DNA of 64,000 nucleotides from Atrina japonica (GCA_030159075.1 BROG01000978.1:62001-126000), one strand, 5' to 3'. Positions 8,873 through 20,405 are shown, counted from the stretch's first letter. Notes: generated by a model from the letters alone, not told the origin. Made by a program: numbers and translations.

Positions 8873-11041
8873 AATAGAATTAATATGCCACCTTTTCACA
8901 ATGTTCTATTGAAATTATTACGTGATCTTTTATGTATAAGATTGATCGATTTGCCCGCTGAACACAAGTATGTACTACACACACGCCTGACTGAATTTCC
9001 TTTTAATGTAAAAAATAACAGTGCATTCATTCATGCCGTGTTTGTGAATTGTTGAATTGAAGAAAAAAAAATACTGAGCAAAAATATACTTTCTCCGTAA
9101 TTGAGATATCAGGTTGAAAGTAATATCATGACTGAGCGGACATGTAAACACATAACCTCTTTGTTTACGCATTGTAGCTGACGAAATGTAATCATTAGAA
9201 ATAACAAACAGGGATTTATGCCGAGACTTTTTAAGTCATTGGTATTGTGCTTGCGTCTTATGACAAAATTTTGAATCAACGGATTTCAAAGTTGTTTCAC
9301 TCACAATCAAGAAAAAATGTGTTATAATACACCAAATCTTAAGCGCGTTATAGCAGGATATTAATGTTAATAAGATTATCGGATAAAAAGTTATAAATAG
9401 ATTGTGTAACTGTTAATTTATTGTTTTGGCTTTTTTTTTTTATTTCAATTGAGATGATAGGATGGATCAATCATTATATCGGATTTTTTTCTGTACTCAA
9501 ATCAATCCATATGAAATCCATGTGGTTGTTGAAAATACATGTGTGTATATCTTTACACTCCGTTTACCTTTAACTTTATCCAAATCATACTTGGATTTCG
9601 CTCCGATACATGTACCCAATCTCCTACACACAGTACAAGGACCGATAATTCTCTGTAAGACATTGACATGTACCCCTAGAACGGGGAGGGAGGCTAACAG
9701 TAACAAAATAAGTGCATATGAATGAGCCTAACTAAGATTTTAGTTATTTCATTTTATACATTTGATGCAACTTCTTTATAATTCTTTAAGTGGCAGTGAA
9801 GTTGATCACGAACACGACTTGGCCTATATCGAAATAAAAGATCAAATTTAGCCGTTATTAAACACCAGGACAGCACATGCAGAGTGCTCTTGAAAATCAC
9901 TTTGACTCGAGTACAATCTCCTGCATTTGATGTGAGCGAACCAGACAACTAACAATGTCCATATCAATTTTATATCGGTTTTCGATCAATTTCAAAATGT
10001 ACTTTAGTTGTCAATTTATATACCTGTTTAAGACCTACGTTTAAGTTTAAACACGTTCAAAACAGGGTGAAAACATTTTATAAATTGCCTGGATATGTTG
10101 TCGGCAACCATCGATTGGTCAGGATTATAAACATCATTCTATCATCTCATTTTCATACAGGGATGGATAAAATCACCTACCTATCCTGAAATTGTTCAGT
10201 GTGAAAGTGTGTTAAAATTATTACTAAAAATCGTATATAGTCGATATAGTCCATATCAATATGATGACATTGAGAAAAACATGAGGTTATGTCGATATGA
10301 TTTATGTGAATATGTCGGCAAAATTAAGTCGTTTTGTCTCAGAATGCAGTTTATTATCACAGCTGGTCTACATAACTAATTAGATTATCTCAACATGCCG
10401 ATGGCAACTTTATGCCATCGTATTTATGCCACCGAAATTACCAGTTAGAAAGTGTACATCTTTCTAAGTGTCGTTAGAAAAACAGTTTAAATTTATTTTA
10501 AGTCTCAAATATTTTAAAACGTAGTTATATGTTCCCATTTATCACAAATTTTCTATATGGGTAGTATATTCTAAGTAAATGTGCTAGTATGAAAGTAATT
10601 CCCACGGTAGGTATTGCTTATACAAGATTTGCCCGAGTATCACTCGGTACAAAACGTTTTAACTTAGTCATAAATATATCCACGAAAGTTCAATTTAGAA
10701 GTAGACTTTAGAAAAGCAATAAAATTAAAACCCAACAAAATTCACATGTACTTTATAGAACCTGTACAAAGATCAAGGTGACAAAAGAGTGTGGATAAAA
10801 TACGCGTAAATTCATCGAACTCTAGAAGCCTTTTGACAAAATACGGTCGTGAACAATTTTATATACATGTACATGTAAATGCAAAATTTCAACTCATTTC
10901 ACTTGCATGTTATGACCACATCAGAGAAATGCTGTATTGCAATACAATAGAATTTCTATATTTCATTCCTGAAACCTATGTTTAAGGGTTTATAATGCGA
11001 TAAATATAGGAAATTTCAAGGTGTACACACACACACACACA

Positions 11042-11080
<39 letters not shown>

Positions 11081-12943
11081 TATTGATTTAAAATTTCAAT
11101 TCCATCCTTCGAAATAGACAGTAAAGAGAGATAACTCTTATGAACGTATCCAGAAAAGTATATCGATTGCGGACCGTAGTTTTATGACCGTTACCAGCGT
11201 ACCCGGGAAGATACCACCGAACTTTCGCATGTAAACTGGCAAAAATTCTCACTAAATCAGCTTAGTTTCCAGCAGGACTCTTACCTGGCTGACAAGAAGT
11301 GTTTATATATTTCGTGATACTCTAACAACCGGGCAAAGGGGCTCACGGACTAGGCAAGTATAATATACATCCCGATAAGCTAATATGTCGGAAGAGGCAA
11401 ATATAACATGACAATAAGCTGATATGTCGAACAGGGCGATGCAACGTCTAGATAAGCTGATATGCCAGACTAAGCAAGTATAATATCCCAGATAAGCTTA
11501 TATGGCAAATATATCATATCCGTATCAGTTTATATGTCGGACCAAGGAAGTATAACATGCCCATAATAGCTAATATGTCGGACCAAGCAAGTATAACGTG
11601 CCCATAATAGCTAATATGTCGGACCAAACAAGTATAACATACCCATAATAGCTAATATGTCGGACCAAGCAAGTATAACATGCCCATAATAGCTATATGT
11701 CGGTCCAAGTAAGTATAATATACACACATAAGCATATAAGTCGGGCCAGGCCAGTATGACATACACTCAGATAAGGTAATATGACGGACCAAGCAAGTCT
11801 AACATACGTCTAGATTAGCTTATATGTCGGAACTGGCAAATATAACTTATCCAGATAAGCTAGCAAGTATAACCTACTCAGATAAGCTAGAATGACGGAC
11901 CTGTCCAGTAAAGCAAGTATTACATACCCAGACAAGCTAATATGTCGGACCACACAAATATATATTATATATCCAGATAATCTAATATGTCGGACCAAGG
12001 AAGTATAACATACATCCAGATACGTTAATATGTCGGACTAGGCAAATATAACATACCCGGATAAGCCAAAATGTGGGAGTAGACAAGTATTACATATTCA
12101 GATAAGCTAATATGTAGGTCAGACAAGTATAGCATTTTCAGATAAGCTAATATGTCGCACCTGGGTAGTGTAACATCTATCTAGATAAGATAAAATATGT
12201 CGGACAAGGTAAATTTCCGGGTGATGCAGTAGTTTAATATGCAGGTTTTTTTATAACTGGTTAGTGTAAATGCTAAAATTAGATATTTCATATTTATATA
12301 AGTAATGCATTTCATATAAAATTACTGAACTTGTATCTTAAATAAGTAGTTTAAAAACTTCCATAGGTATAACTATTTTAAAAAGATTTAAATATTTATA
12401 TGATATTTCTACCCCTGAATTCCTTACAGATCTACGATATGTTCTACGTCGAATTTCACCTTACATCATCCGTCAGTGGAAACAGTTATGTCTAGAACTT
12501 GGGGTACAAGAAAAGGAACTATTGGATTTGGAAGAAAACACCTATAATGCATCTCTATCTCATCTAGCCTTGAAAGGACTTTATCTTTGGTACGACAAAA
12601 ATGGAAAACAGGCCTGCAAAACCAAATTGATCAATGCACTTCAAACTTGTGGACTTGGAAGAGCAGAAGGTATGTAGTATTTCATCGAACTTCTGGGTAT
12701 AAGTAACGGAAAGTTTTGATGTTGATATAACATGTTTGAGACAATGCGATATAACTAACAAGGGAGATACATTTCTGATGTGAAGCATAATCTTGTGAAT
12801 GTCTTGTTCTGGATTAGTGAAAGACATGAATTTATTTTTCAGGTCATTCAACCATAGACAGACCTTACTTAAGAAACCTTCTTACTTCTCTTAACACTTT
12901 TAGTTGATTGTGATATAAAACACACACACACACACACACACAC

Positions 12944-13030
<87 letters not shown>

Positions 13031-13513
13031 AAATAACAAGGTACCTACAGATTCGCCATGCCTCGGCTGGGGTTCGAACCATCGACCTACGGCACCAATC
13101 GCCTGGCTCTCATGCACGACGTCCAAACCACTTGGCCATCTACGCATTCACAAAAACGACGGCGGTGAGTAGAATCCGAACATGAGAACTCGTTCGCAGA
13201 GATAGAGGTGGAAGGTGTTTAATTCTAACTTAAATGACAATGGATCGATTACGATGCATGTAGTGTTTAATTCTAACCTAAATGACAATGGATCGATTAC
13301 GATGCATGTAGAGATAAAGCACAACTATCACTACTGCTTGAGAGCCAGGCGATCGGTGCCGTAGGCCGAGGGTTCGAACCCCAGCCGGGTCATGGTGAGT
13401 TTGTAGGTACCTTCTTATTTCTGTACTTGTGCTTTACGTATGATTTATTTACGCAGATAGTATCATTTCTGATCCCAAAGTCCTTAGTAAATGATAATGT
13501 TGTAGTGATATTT

Positions 13514-13596
<83 letters not shown>

Positions 13597-14161
13597 TCGA
13601 TACCACTTATTTCCATACCTGATAATTGCACATTCCTGTTAACTGCATAATAATTCAAAACACACAACCATTTCCTATCTTTTATATATATTTTATATTT
13701 AATTATTAATATCTTATTTAATATTCCTTTTTATTCCATAGGTTAAACCAAGAATTCCTGTTAATTGCATAAGATATTCTCCAAAATGGGAGAAAATGTA
13801 CTGATTACGACAAAAAGTTATATGTGGACATACTATTTACATAGAAATGAGAAGATACCAAACTAAGTTTTATGAAAATTTTGCTTTTATGATATTATTT
13901 TACCCTAATATTATTGAGATTCCATTACTAGTGTATCTTGGATGTTTATAATAGTATTAAACACAATTGAAAGGACTAATTGAACATAAATCATCATTGT
14001 TCAATAAAATACACTATTCCTGTTAATTGCATATTCCTGTTATTTGCATAATATTCTATTTCTATGACATTTTGGCTATGCATTTTAGAGGAATCCACTG
14101 TATATCTATATTGTGTATTTATATATGATACAGAATACTTCAATACATTTTGAATTGGTAT

Positions 14162-14225
<64 letters not shown>

Positions 14226-14254
14226 ACAGAATACTTCAATACATTTTGAATTGG

Positions 14255-14291
<37 letters not shown>

Positions 14292-17200
14292 ACAGAATAC
14301 TTCAATACATTTTGAATTGGTATTATATATATATATATATATGATACAGAATACTTCATGTTACATTATGAACAATTTTTTCAGCTGGACTCTGATGTAC
14401 TCCACCCCATTACTATCTCTTACTAGTTTTTTTTATCCTATTTTAAGCCGCTTTTGCAGTAACAATTCAGATTTTATACCATATGCTTCATATAACGCAA
14501 AAATCTTTTTTTATGAAATCTAATTATATCTTTTTATTGTTGTTTACTTTAAAGAAGAAATAGAAAGTTTGGATGATCACAGTCATTTGAACTGTAATAC
14601 ATCTCTCAATGTACATCCATGTCGCACATCTCGACCATCATCAAGTGTGCAGTCGCGTCCATCATCACGGCAACGACCAAAGTCACGTGGACCAGTAATC
14701 AAACCAAAGAAATCCAGTCATACGAAAAACAATAAAAATGGTATGTTAGTTGAAAATTTATAGCAAAGTCTTTTCTCATATGTGTCCTAATGTTAAGACC
14801 TTGGTTATGTACTGAAAACTACGTGAGAATTTGTAAATTCAAAAGACAAAACTTGTTGGTTAAAATGTTTATCTGTCAACGTAATTATGTATGCAGATTT
14901 GTCTATTTCTTTATCTAGCATCAACACGTGCTCTACAGACCGTATATCTCCTTTTTGTCAGGTAAAATTATATCAACACTGGAGCGGATATATCTCGATA
15001 GTTAACATGCTTTGTCATGAATCATAAGTGTAAATCGGTATTGTTTTTCCACTCCAACAATTACAACATTCCATATCTGAAAATCGGTGACTACAATGTA
15101 TTTCATTAAATAGGGATTTAACTTCCAAGTCTGCTTAAACACTCACGATAGAGATCTCTCTATTTAAAACAATCTGAGAGAAAGATCTGTGCTCTTTGAG
15201 CTTTGCTAACGATATGGTATACATCTATATCAGATATTATGGATTCCATGTGTAAATATTTCATGTGACGACGAGTTTCGGTCTTGTATGTGGATGCCAT
15301 CATTCCGTTTCCACACTGTACTTGATAATACAAGTGGTGTATATACAACAGAATAGGAGGCGGATTACCAATGGCAGCTGTTCGCCTTCCAGCAATACCA
15401 GAAAACTGTAATTTGTTTTACTTGTTGACATGCTAGCCAGCTTCAGTTCTTAGATCATTTCGTTTTATTATGTGCAATCTGTATAGTTCAAATATATTAA
15501 CAAATCTGATGTTATGTTATTGCAGGCTTTGTGACAGCACAGCAGGTTAATCAGAGAACAGGAAGTTCCGTTAGTGTCAGGACCAATAGTGTCCGATCCA
15601 AGTCCGGTAGGAGAAGGCGTACAGAGGACAATACACAAAATTGTAGGTTTCTGACAAATAATTTTCAACACAGATCAGCTGTACATTATTGTACTCTATT
15701 ATAAAGCATTGATGACCTGAACGAAATGCTGTTTTATTACAGTTTAGCATTTTTGGTATGAAATTATAGGTTGTCAAAAGCTAAGGCTTTTTGTTATCAT
15801 TTATAACTGATTTATAAAGAATAATATACATTGGATTTTTTACAAATGTAATTGTTTTGATGAATATATATGGAGAGCCCGCTTTGCTATTCATTACATT
15901 GCCACTGGTAAAATATTCCTGAACTGTGTTACTTTTGTTGGATTGTAGAATGTTTGTGATACAAGTTACATGTTCCTGAATTGTAAGATTTGTTTATGAA
16001 TTGTACGTCATTCGCGTTAGATATTCCTTAACTCCTGAAGTCATATTCCACTGTCAGAATGCCGAGGTGTTTGATTTAGCATTTTAATATTTCAATAATT
16101 AAATATGCAATACTAATTTGTTCATTCCCGATTCATGACAATAGTATTGATTTGGGCGAATCTAAATATGACGAGTTAATTTCAAGACTTTTTATAATTT
16201 ATACAACATTCTCTGATAATAATTACATGTTCCTTGATTGTCAGACGTCTGATAGATTGTAGGGTGTCCATCCTTCTAGTCCGCATTACTTTTAATGGAT
16301 TGTAGGAAGTTCATGTTACCAATTTTCCGAAGTTGGAATTTCAACAGCATTTCATTACATCTTGCTTGGCTAGCTTTTACAATTGTAGACATTTTGATCC
16401 ATATGCTACGAAAGCGGATTAGATGTGTTATAAACTTTAGGATCTCGATTTCTTATACGTTTTATACTTGATAGTTTTATATTCCTATAGTTTTCTTAAA
16501 TATGATATAAAACTCTCGGATAGTTGAATATATGATATTTTGTTTGTAATTGCAGGTCAGTTACGTATTCGAGTTAAAGTATCACGTATACAACCAGTAT
16601 CTGAAACAGGTGGAATATGGCGGGAAAAATATCATGATACATGTGAAAAATTTTACAATCATGTTTTAAACAACAGACAGAATTTTATTGAATCTCTACA
16701 GCACCTTATTGGTGTCCCACAATTCACAGTGTGCGATATCAGAGGAGGAAGTCTACTGATCGTCTGCCAGTCTCGGTGTCTTGGCGCTCTAGAATCTGTC
16801 AATCAAATGTGTAAATCCCGAAGATTGAACGCAATATGTCAGACAGCTTTCATAACAAAGGAAGTTCTTGAACTTCTTGATGCGAAAAGTGTAACGTTAG
16901 ATTTAGAACTCAAAGAATCCGATCTAGAGGCATGTAGGGATCTACTTTTATCCCGGAAATTCAAAGTGCAAACGTCACTTCATCCTACAGATACATTGTT
17001 GCCACCTACGAGGGATGATGAGGTTGAGGATACAGCTGCATTGAAAGGTACTTTACCATGCAAATAATTACTGGTACAGTTTATAGTAAAATATTTAACA
17101 TTGAAAAATGTTGTTCACATTATTTTTGATACACATAACATGCCAATATTAATATTGCCCAGTTATCACGATCTTCATAATAGCAACTGTGTTTTGTTTG

Positions 17201-17441
17201 GCTGGATATGATTAAGCTCAGACGGTTTGATTTCTAAACTGCCATTATACGTTTTCACTAATCAGGATTATAGCAAACATTTTAAAATAAATCTCTCTGT
17301 TACTGTTTCTGCAGATTAAAGTATAGGTTAGGAATTAAAAACCGCTGTAAATTATTGTTTGAAGTAAAAATCCGGATAAGAGCCAATTGCGGTATTAAGC
17401 TTACAAAATCTGGTCATATAAGTTCACGGTGGAAAATATCT

Positions 17442-17536
<95 letters not shown>

Positions 17537-18328
17537 CTCCAATTTAGTTAGGCAATAAGAATAAAAACCAGTATATTCGTTTGTCATGAAACATTTTTCA
17601 ATATCTCTATATGTTGGTATGTTTTCACAATATCGCCTAGATGATTAATTTAAGGCGGTTTATACAATATTTTAAGTTACATTCACTTCTTTATTTAGAT
17701 TGAACAGAAAACTTACATTTCACAAATAATTTCATCTGTTAACGTATGCATAGGAGGTTTGATGGATTGTTTCATATCTATTTTTTCAGAACCTTTGCAT
17801 TTTGAAGAACAGGACTGGAAACGTCAGTTAAATGAGAAATTTCAAAATTTAGCAAATCGGTATAAGACGTTTGACGATTGTTTTGACGAATTTCTGCGCA
17901 CATTACAAATCATTTTGCCAACAGGCAAAGAAACAATATCATCTCTTTCCGAAATTATTGAGCTTCATGGTTATCTGTCATCAACGAAAGGAGTGTCATC
18001 AGGTGTCCGGACAGACATGGTTCGGGAATATCTTTCAATAATTAACTGTGTGCGCTTACTTGTAGCTGACATTGAGGACAAATTGGAGACATTATATGTT
18101 CTAAAACAAAATGATAACGAGGGGAAAAGTGGGTTGGAGTTAAATAAGTGCCTAGTCAATGATATACAAGACATGCTCGTGCTTACAAACACGTTTATCA
18201 TAGACTTCGGAGTCATCGGTAGAAAACTAAGATCTGTGGAGAAATCATTCTGTGGTCTGACGTGTTTTGTGCCATTAATGTTAGCAAAACTTCAGACGGT
18301 TATTCATATTTTAATATCACCGAATTAA
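8121..18328 (+). CDS. Death-domain protein, six coding exons, 532 residues
   Basis: Exons: 8121-8145, 12430-12669, 14555-14740, 15526-15642, 16556-17047 and 17790-18328. Every internal junction is phase 1 and all boundaries are AG/GT, so the frame closes cleanly from ATG to TAA. Residues 10-88 form a Death-fold helical bundle: RRISPYIIRQWKQLCLELG, a run of acidic/Leu residues, LKGLYLWYDKNGKQACKTK, then ALQTCGLGRAE. Residues 89-190 are a Ser/Pro/Arg-rich, probably disordered linker. Residues 190-320 form a mixed alpha/beta region with VCDIRGGSLLIVCQ, a layout I have seen in invertebrate Death-domain proteins but cannot name. Residues 354-532 are mostly helical. No signal peptide or clear membrane segment was seen. 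A cytosolic adaptor in innate-immune or cell-death signalling is the likely role, by analogy with the domain. Confidence 0.8.
8518..8695. mobile_element. Inverted-repeat element (MITE-like) in intron 1
   Basis: The left end GGGCGGATTCAGGATTTTT and the right end AATCCCCCCTTGAATCCACC are diverged inverted ends around a GGGGCGAGGGGTCTGGGACC core. This pattern is a common repeat in mollusc and other invertebrate genomes, as I recall. Confidence 0.5.
8777..8869. repeat. Microsatellite (TA)n followed by (TG)n
   Basis: About 18 TA units to 8812, a short spacer, then about 25 TG units interrupted by TATA. It lies in intron 1 of the Death-domain gene and creates false open frames. Confidence 0.95.
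8881..11020. other. Intron 1 sequence without recognised features
   Basis: AT-rich intronic sequence. Several short frames on both strands (near 9462-9725, 9754-9948 and 10791-10985) show no conserved motif or splice support. Confidence 0.4.
11023..11078. repeat. Microsatellite (CA)n
   Basis: About 27 CA units with one CT interruption, in intron 1. Confidence 0.95.
11340..12215. repeat. Minisatellite, about 41-bp unit, roughly 20 copies
   Basis: Units carry AAGCAAGTATAACATAC, CCAGATAAGCTAATATG and TCGGACC in order. Copies near 11540-11700 differ as a subgroup (CCCATAATAGCTAATATGTC), so part of the array expanded more recently. It lies in intron 1, ending about 200 bases before exon 2. Confidence 0.85.
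12430..12669 (+). CDS. Death-domain gene, exon 2 (Death domain)
   Basis: The acceptor is TCCTTACAG and the donor GAAG|GTATGT. This single exon encodes the whole Death domain (79 codons), including the conserved Trp in IIRQWKQL and the later LYLWY helix. Confidence 0.85.
12918..13028. repeat. Microsatellite (CA)n then (TA)n
   Basis: About 13 CA units, then about 41 TA units, directly abutting the end of a tRNA-like SINE on the minus strand; in intron 2. Confidence 0.95.
13029..13150 (-). mobile_element. tRNA-derived SINE fragment (Ser/Leu-type head), minus strand
   Basis: Read on the minus strand, the head shows an A-box-like GATGGCCAAGTGG, a long variable-arm-like region (GAGCCAGGCGATTGGTGCC) and a B box GGTTCGAACCCC. 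It continues to GTAGGTACCTT. A second copy lies inverted at 13338-13425. The head resembles a class II tRNA, but the lack of a normal acceptor stem indicates a SINE rather than a tRNA gene. Confidence 0.65.
13205..13320. repeat. 52-bp tandem duplication
   Basis: GTGTTTAATTCTAACTTAAA through GATGCATGTA occurs twice in a row (starts near 13217 and 13262) with a single change (ACTT/ACCT). It lies between the two inverted SINE copies. Confidence 0.8.
13338..13425 (+). mobile_element. tRNA-derived SINE fragment, plus strand (partner of 13029-13150)
   Basis: It contains GAGAGCCAGGCGATCGGTGC, the B box GGGTTCGAACCCC and then GTAGGTACCTTCTTATTT, matching the minus-strand copy. The 5' A-box part is missing, so it is truncated. 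Confidence 0.6.
13517..13593. repeat. Microsatellite (TA)n
   Basis: About 38 TA units directly at the left end of the CAGT-ended element at 13592-14101. Confidence 0.95.
13592..14101. mobile_element. Putative mariner/pogo-type non-autonomous element
   Basis: The left end TACAGTCGATACCACT and the right end AGAGGAATCCACTGTA are short diverged inverted ends beginning with CAGT next to TA, as in Tc1/mariner and pogo elements. The motif CCTGTTAATTGCATA recurs inside. There is no transposase frame. It was inserted in or next to a TA microsatellite. Confidence 0.4.
14120..14358. repeat. Composite array: (TA)n alternating with a 35-bp unit
   Basis: The unit GATACAGAATACTTCAATAC plus ATTTTGAATTGGTA occurs four times (last one partial), each separated by a TA run of shrinking length (about 60, 32 and 20 bases). 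The array lies in intron 2, about 200 bases before exon 3. Confidence 0.85.
14555..14740 (+). CDS. Death-domain gene, exon 3 (Ser/Pro/Arg linker)
   Basis: The acceptor is TACTTTAAAG and the donor AATG|GTATGT. It encodes a low-complexity linker with SRPSSSVQSRPSSRQRPKS and a lysine-rich end, probably disordered and a possible phosphorylation target. Confidence 0.7.
14741..15525 (+). other. Intron 3 of the Death-domain gene
   Basis: AT-rich with no recognised repeat or RNA gene. Minus-strand frames near 15160-15777 are not supported. Confidence 0.5.
15526..15642 (+). CDS. Death-domain gene, exon 4 (basic linker)
   Basis: The acceptor is TTATTGCAG and the donor AATT|GTAGGT. It encodes 38 codons rich in Ser, Thr, Gln and Arg, ending in a basic patch SGRRRRTED that could act as a nuclear-localisation or lipid/RNA-contact patch; this is inference. 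Confidence 0.7.
16010..16170. mobile_element. Inverted-repeat element (family C), degraded copy
   Basis: It shares CACTGTCAGAAT and the right end GGCGAATCTAAATATGACGA with the better copy at 41418-41640. It lies in intron 4. Confidence 0.45.
16556..17047 (+). CDS. Death-domain gene, exon 5 (conserved alpha/beta region)
   Basis: The acceptor is TAATTGCAG and the donor AAAG|GTACTT. It is 163 codons long and contains a strand (LRIRVKVSRIQ), helices, VCDIRGGSLLIVC, and a later strand/helix unit (SVTLDLELKESDLEACRDLL). The alternating hydrophobic pattern suggests one folded domain. I do not know its name. Confidence 0.8.
17446..17534. repeat. Microsatellite (GA)n
   Basis: About 44 uninterrupted GA units in intron 5, about 255 bases before exon 6. 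The Arg-Glu open frame here is artefactual. Confidence 0.95.
17790..18328 (+). CDS. Death-domain gene, exon 6 (helical C-terminus and stop)
   Basis: The acceptor is ATTTTTTCAG and the stop is TAA at 18326-18328. It encodes 178 residues, mostly helical, starting PLHFEEQDWKRQLNEKFQNL and ending in a hydrophobic run near VPLMLAKLQTVIHILI. The last stretch might contact a membrane, but it is too short to call a transmembrane segment. Confidence 0.75.
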
Positions 18329-18530
18329 TATATATCGTGTTACTTTCACAATTAACGCAATTATTGATAAAACACATTCTCTTGAAGTACATTGATTTTC
18401 CGGTGTGATGGAGGTAGTGACACGTTACTTGATATATTAATATGGTTTGTACTTTGGGGTCCCCTATATGTCGCAGCTTATAATGTGTCAAATGGTATGT
18501 TGATATTGTAAGTAAATTGACAAGAAATCA

Positions 18531-18536
18531 AATAAA
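18531..18536 (+). terminator. Polyadenylation signal, Death-domain gene
   Basis: A canonical AATAAA lies about 200 bases after the stop codon, in AT-rich sequence. Confidence 0.5.
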
Positions 18537-18841
18537 GAATATCATAATCTGCCAATTTTATGACGTTGAGCGAAGCGAAACAGTCATATAAAGATTATGC
18601 AGATTCAGCCTCTTCATCGTTTTTCTGCAGTCTAAAAACAATATAGTACACTAAAACTAAGGCTTTCATCAAGGATATTTGGTGTGTGTTCTTTTTATTC
18701 ATGCGTTTTTATAAATTCTGCATTCATATTAATCATATTAGCAGCAAAATTAAACTACAATGATAATTATGATAAATGAATCAATATATTGGACTTACTA
18801 TTCATTTACACATATTAGGATCTTTTTCTAACATTCGCATG

Positions 18842-19021
18842 AATACAGAAATTCGTCGTATAGCTTGGTACCCGAGGCTTCGTGATTGCACATCGGAAGT
18901 CCTCGGGTACCAGGCTATTCTTCATCTTGAATTTGTTGTTGAGGGAAATCACTCACCAGAAGTAGCGCAGCAACTGTCAACAGAAGTATTGAGTCATGTT
19001 GGCATAGAATTTCAACAGTAG
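18842..19021 (+). CDS. Possible alternative last exon of the Death-domain gene
   Basis: After an acceptor-like ATGAATACAG the frame reads IRRIAWYPRLRDCTSEVLGY and on to a TAG at 19019-19021. It accepts phase 1, exactly like exon 6, so it could be spliced from exon 5 (donor 17048) in place of exon 6. It would add about 58 residues, including HLEFVVEGNHSPEVAQQLST. It lies beyond the AATAAA signal at 18531, so it would need a longer transcript. Part of it is an inverted repeat, so it could be exonised repeat DNA or chance. Confidence 0.3.
   Translation, partial: NTEIRRIAWYPRLRDCTSEVLGYQAILHLEFVVEGNHSPEVAQQLSTEVLSHVGIEFQQ
18862..18916. repeat. Inverted repeat inside the possible alternative exon
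   Basis: GGTACCCGAGG (18867-18877) pairs perfectly with CCTCGGGTACC (18901-18911). Pairing extends on both sides with one bulge and one mismatch, enclosing a loop of about 15 bases. The transcript would form a strong hairpin. Confidence 0.7.
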
Positions 19022-20200
19022 CCGGTGTGCGGTAAAACTATCCTTTCGTTTTTTCGAGAAAAAAAATACGTACGTTTCTTTTATTCGTTGCATTAAAATA
19101 TTTCAAGACAATTTATCATTCATCGGTGATGTAAGCGCCAAGTAATTGTCATGTGTTTCATATATGTCAAATACTGTTATACTCACTCTCTTCTTGCTCA
19201 CGGAACAACTTTTATCATTTTATTACGTATTTCGGAAGTACAGTTGGAATCTGAAACTTTATTTATGATAATTTGAAATGTTATTTTTAACGATTTAAGC
19301 GGATTGATGTTGTTGACATAACATTATCAGCACGTGGTAAAGTTTTCCGACTTATTTAATGATTATCAAAAAAAAAAAAATCCATTCATGAATGTCGATT
19401 GGGGTATTAGAAAAGATAGTATGAATTGTAAGTATGCTTAATCAGTAGTGACAAGTAACACTTGATGTGTGTAGCAGTTTTGAGTTTATACCCAGTAGCT
19501 ATTGTATCGCCGAACAAATGATGCTTTAAAACAAAACATTTCCTATCACATTTCAATAGTATTTTCATCGTTAAACAGAGAATGTTTCCAAATCCATTGT
19601 TTATTTGGATGTTATTTTCTAATTTCAAATTTTTGACAATTTAAACAAAAAAGTAAAAATTAGATATATTTTACTTAGAGTCTATCCAAATTGGTCATTT
19701 TTATCACAAAAATAAAACTTTCAGTTTAAATTGATAAATCTTTTAATTTCCAATTCAGTAAAATAAAAATTAAATATATATAATGAAATTGCATTACATT
19801 CTTTGTTTAACAGTGAAAATTTGAATGAAATGCGGTAAGAAATGGCTTCACAATATATATTTTTTTAAATTCTGGTTTTATATGAAATATATAGTAAAAA
19901 TGATGTCTGTAAACTTTTAGCAAGTGGCTGTATGTGTTAGCATTCCTGTGCTCTTTAAAACTAGAAGTTTATCAGCTACAGATGTGAATCCACCTAAATT
20001 TACTAGCTTGTTAGATATTCTAGACATACCCACAACAAACAAGCTTGGTAATTTTTCAAGTTCTCAACATCATTGTGGCTATTCAGGCAGGCCTTTGATT
20101 CGATCAGTTAATTAGTTACGATATTGGACAAATGTGTTTTGATAGGCATTTCAGGATTACTTCTCTTATGATAAAAATCACAGATACCGATGTGTTAATG
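19022..20200. other. Intergenic sequence without recognised features
   Basis: Very AT-rich. Short frames at 19407-19628 and 19924-20115 have no recognisable motif. Confidence 0.4.
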
Positions 20201-20202
20201 GA

Positions 20203-20405
20203 AGTAATTCATGTACCACGTGATATCCGATAACTTTTGTGTGGGACTATTGTTCCTATTAGTGATAAAATGACGCTGGCAGACGATATCCCGCAATAAC
20301 GTAATTTCAGCGGGAAGATTATGTAGAGTTACGTTCCATCACCATTGGAGATACTAGTACCGCACAAGCGTTATCGGCTATCACGTGGTGTATGAATTAG
20401 TCCCA
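20203..20405. mobile_element. Inverted-repeat element (MITE-like), family D
   Basis: The left end TAATTCATGTACCACGTGAT followed by ATCCGATAAC is matched by the complement of the right end (GTTATCGGCTATCACGTGGT and onward). The inverted repeats are about 40 bases long with few mismatches, and the element is about 200 bases. No coding capacity. Confidence 0.65.

Noticed and set aside
11340..12215. CRISPR-like regular repeat array
   Set aside because: No constant repeat with unique spacers; whole units are tandem copies, and the DNA is eukaryotic.
13060..13150. tRNA-Ser/Leu gene on the minus strand
   Set aside because: A and B boxes are present but the acceptor stem does not close, and a second truncated copy lies nearby; SINE head is the better call.
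17355..17558. Arg-Glu repeat protein
   Set aside because: Translation of the (GA)n microsatellite within an intron.
19924..20115. Additional exon downstream of the Death-domain gene
   Set aside because: No convincing splice sites or domain; beyond the polyadenylation signal.
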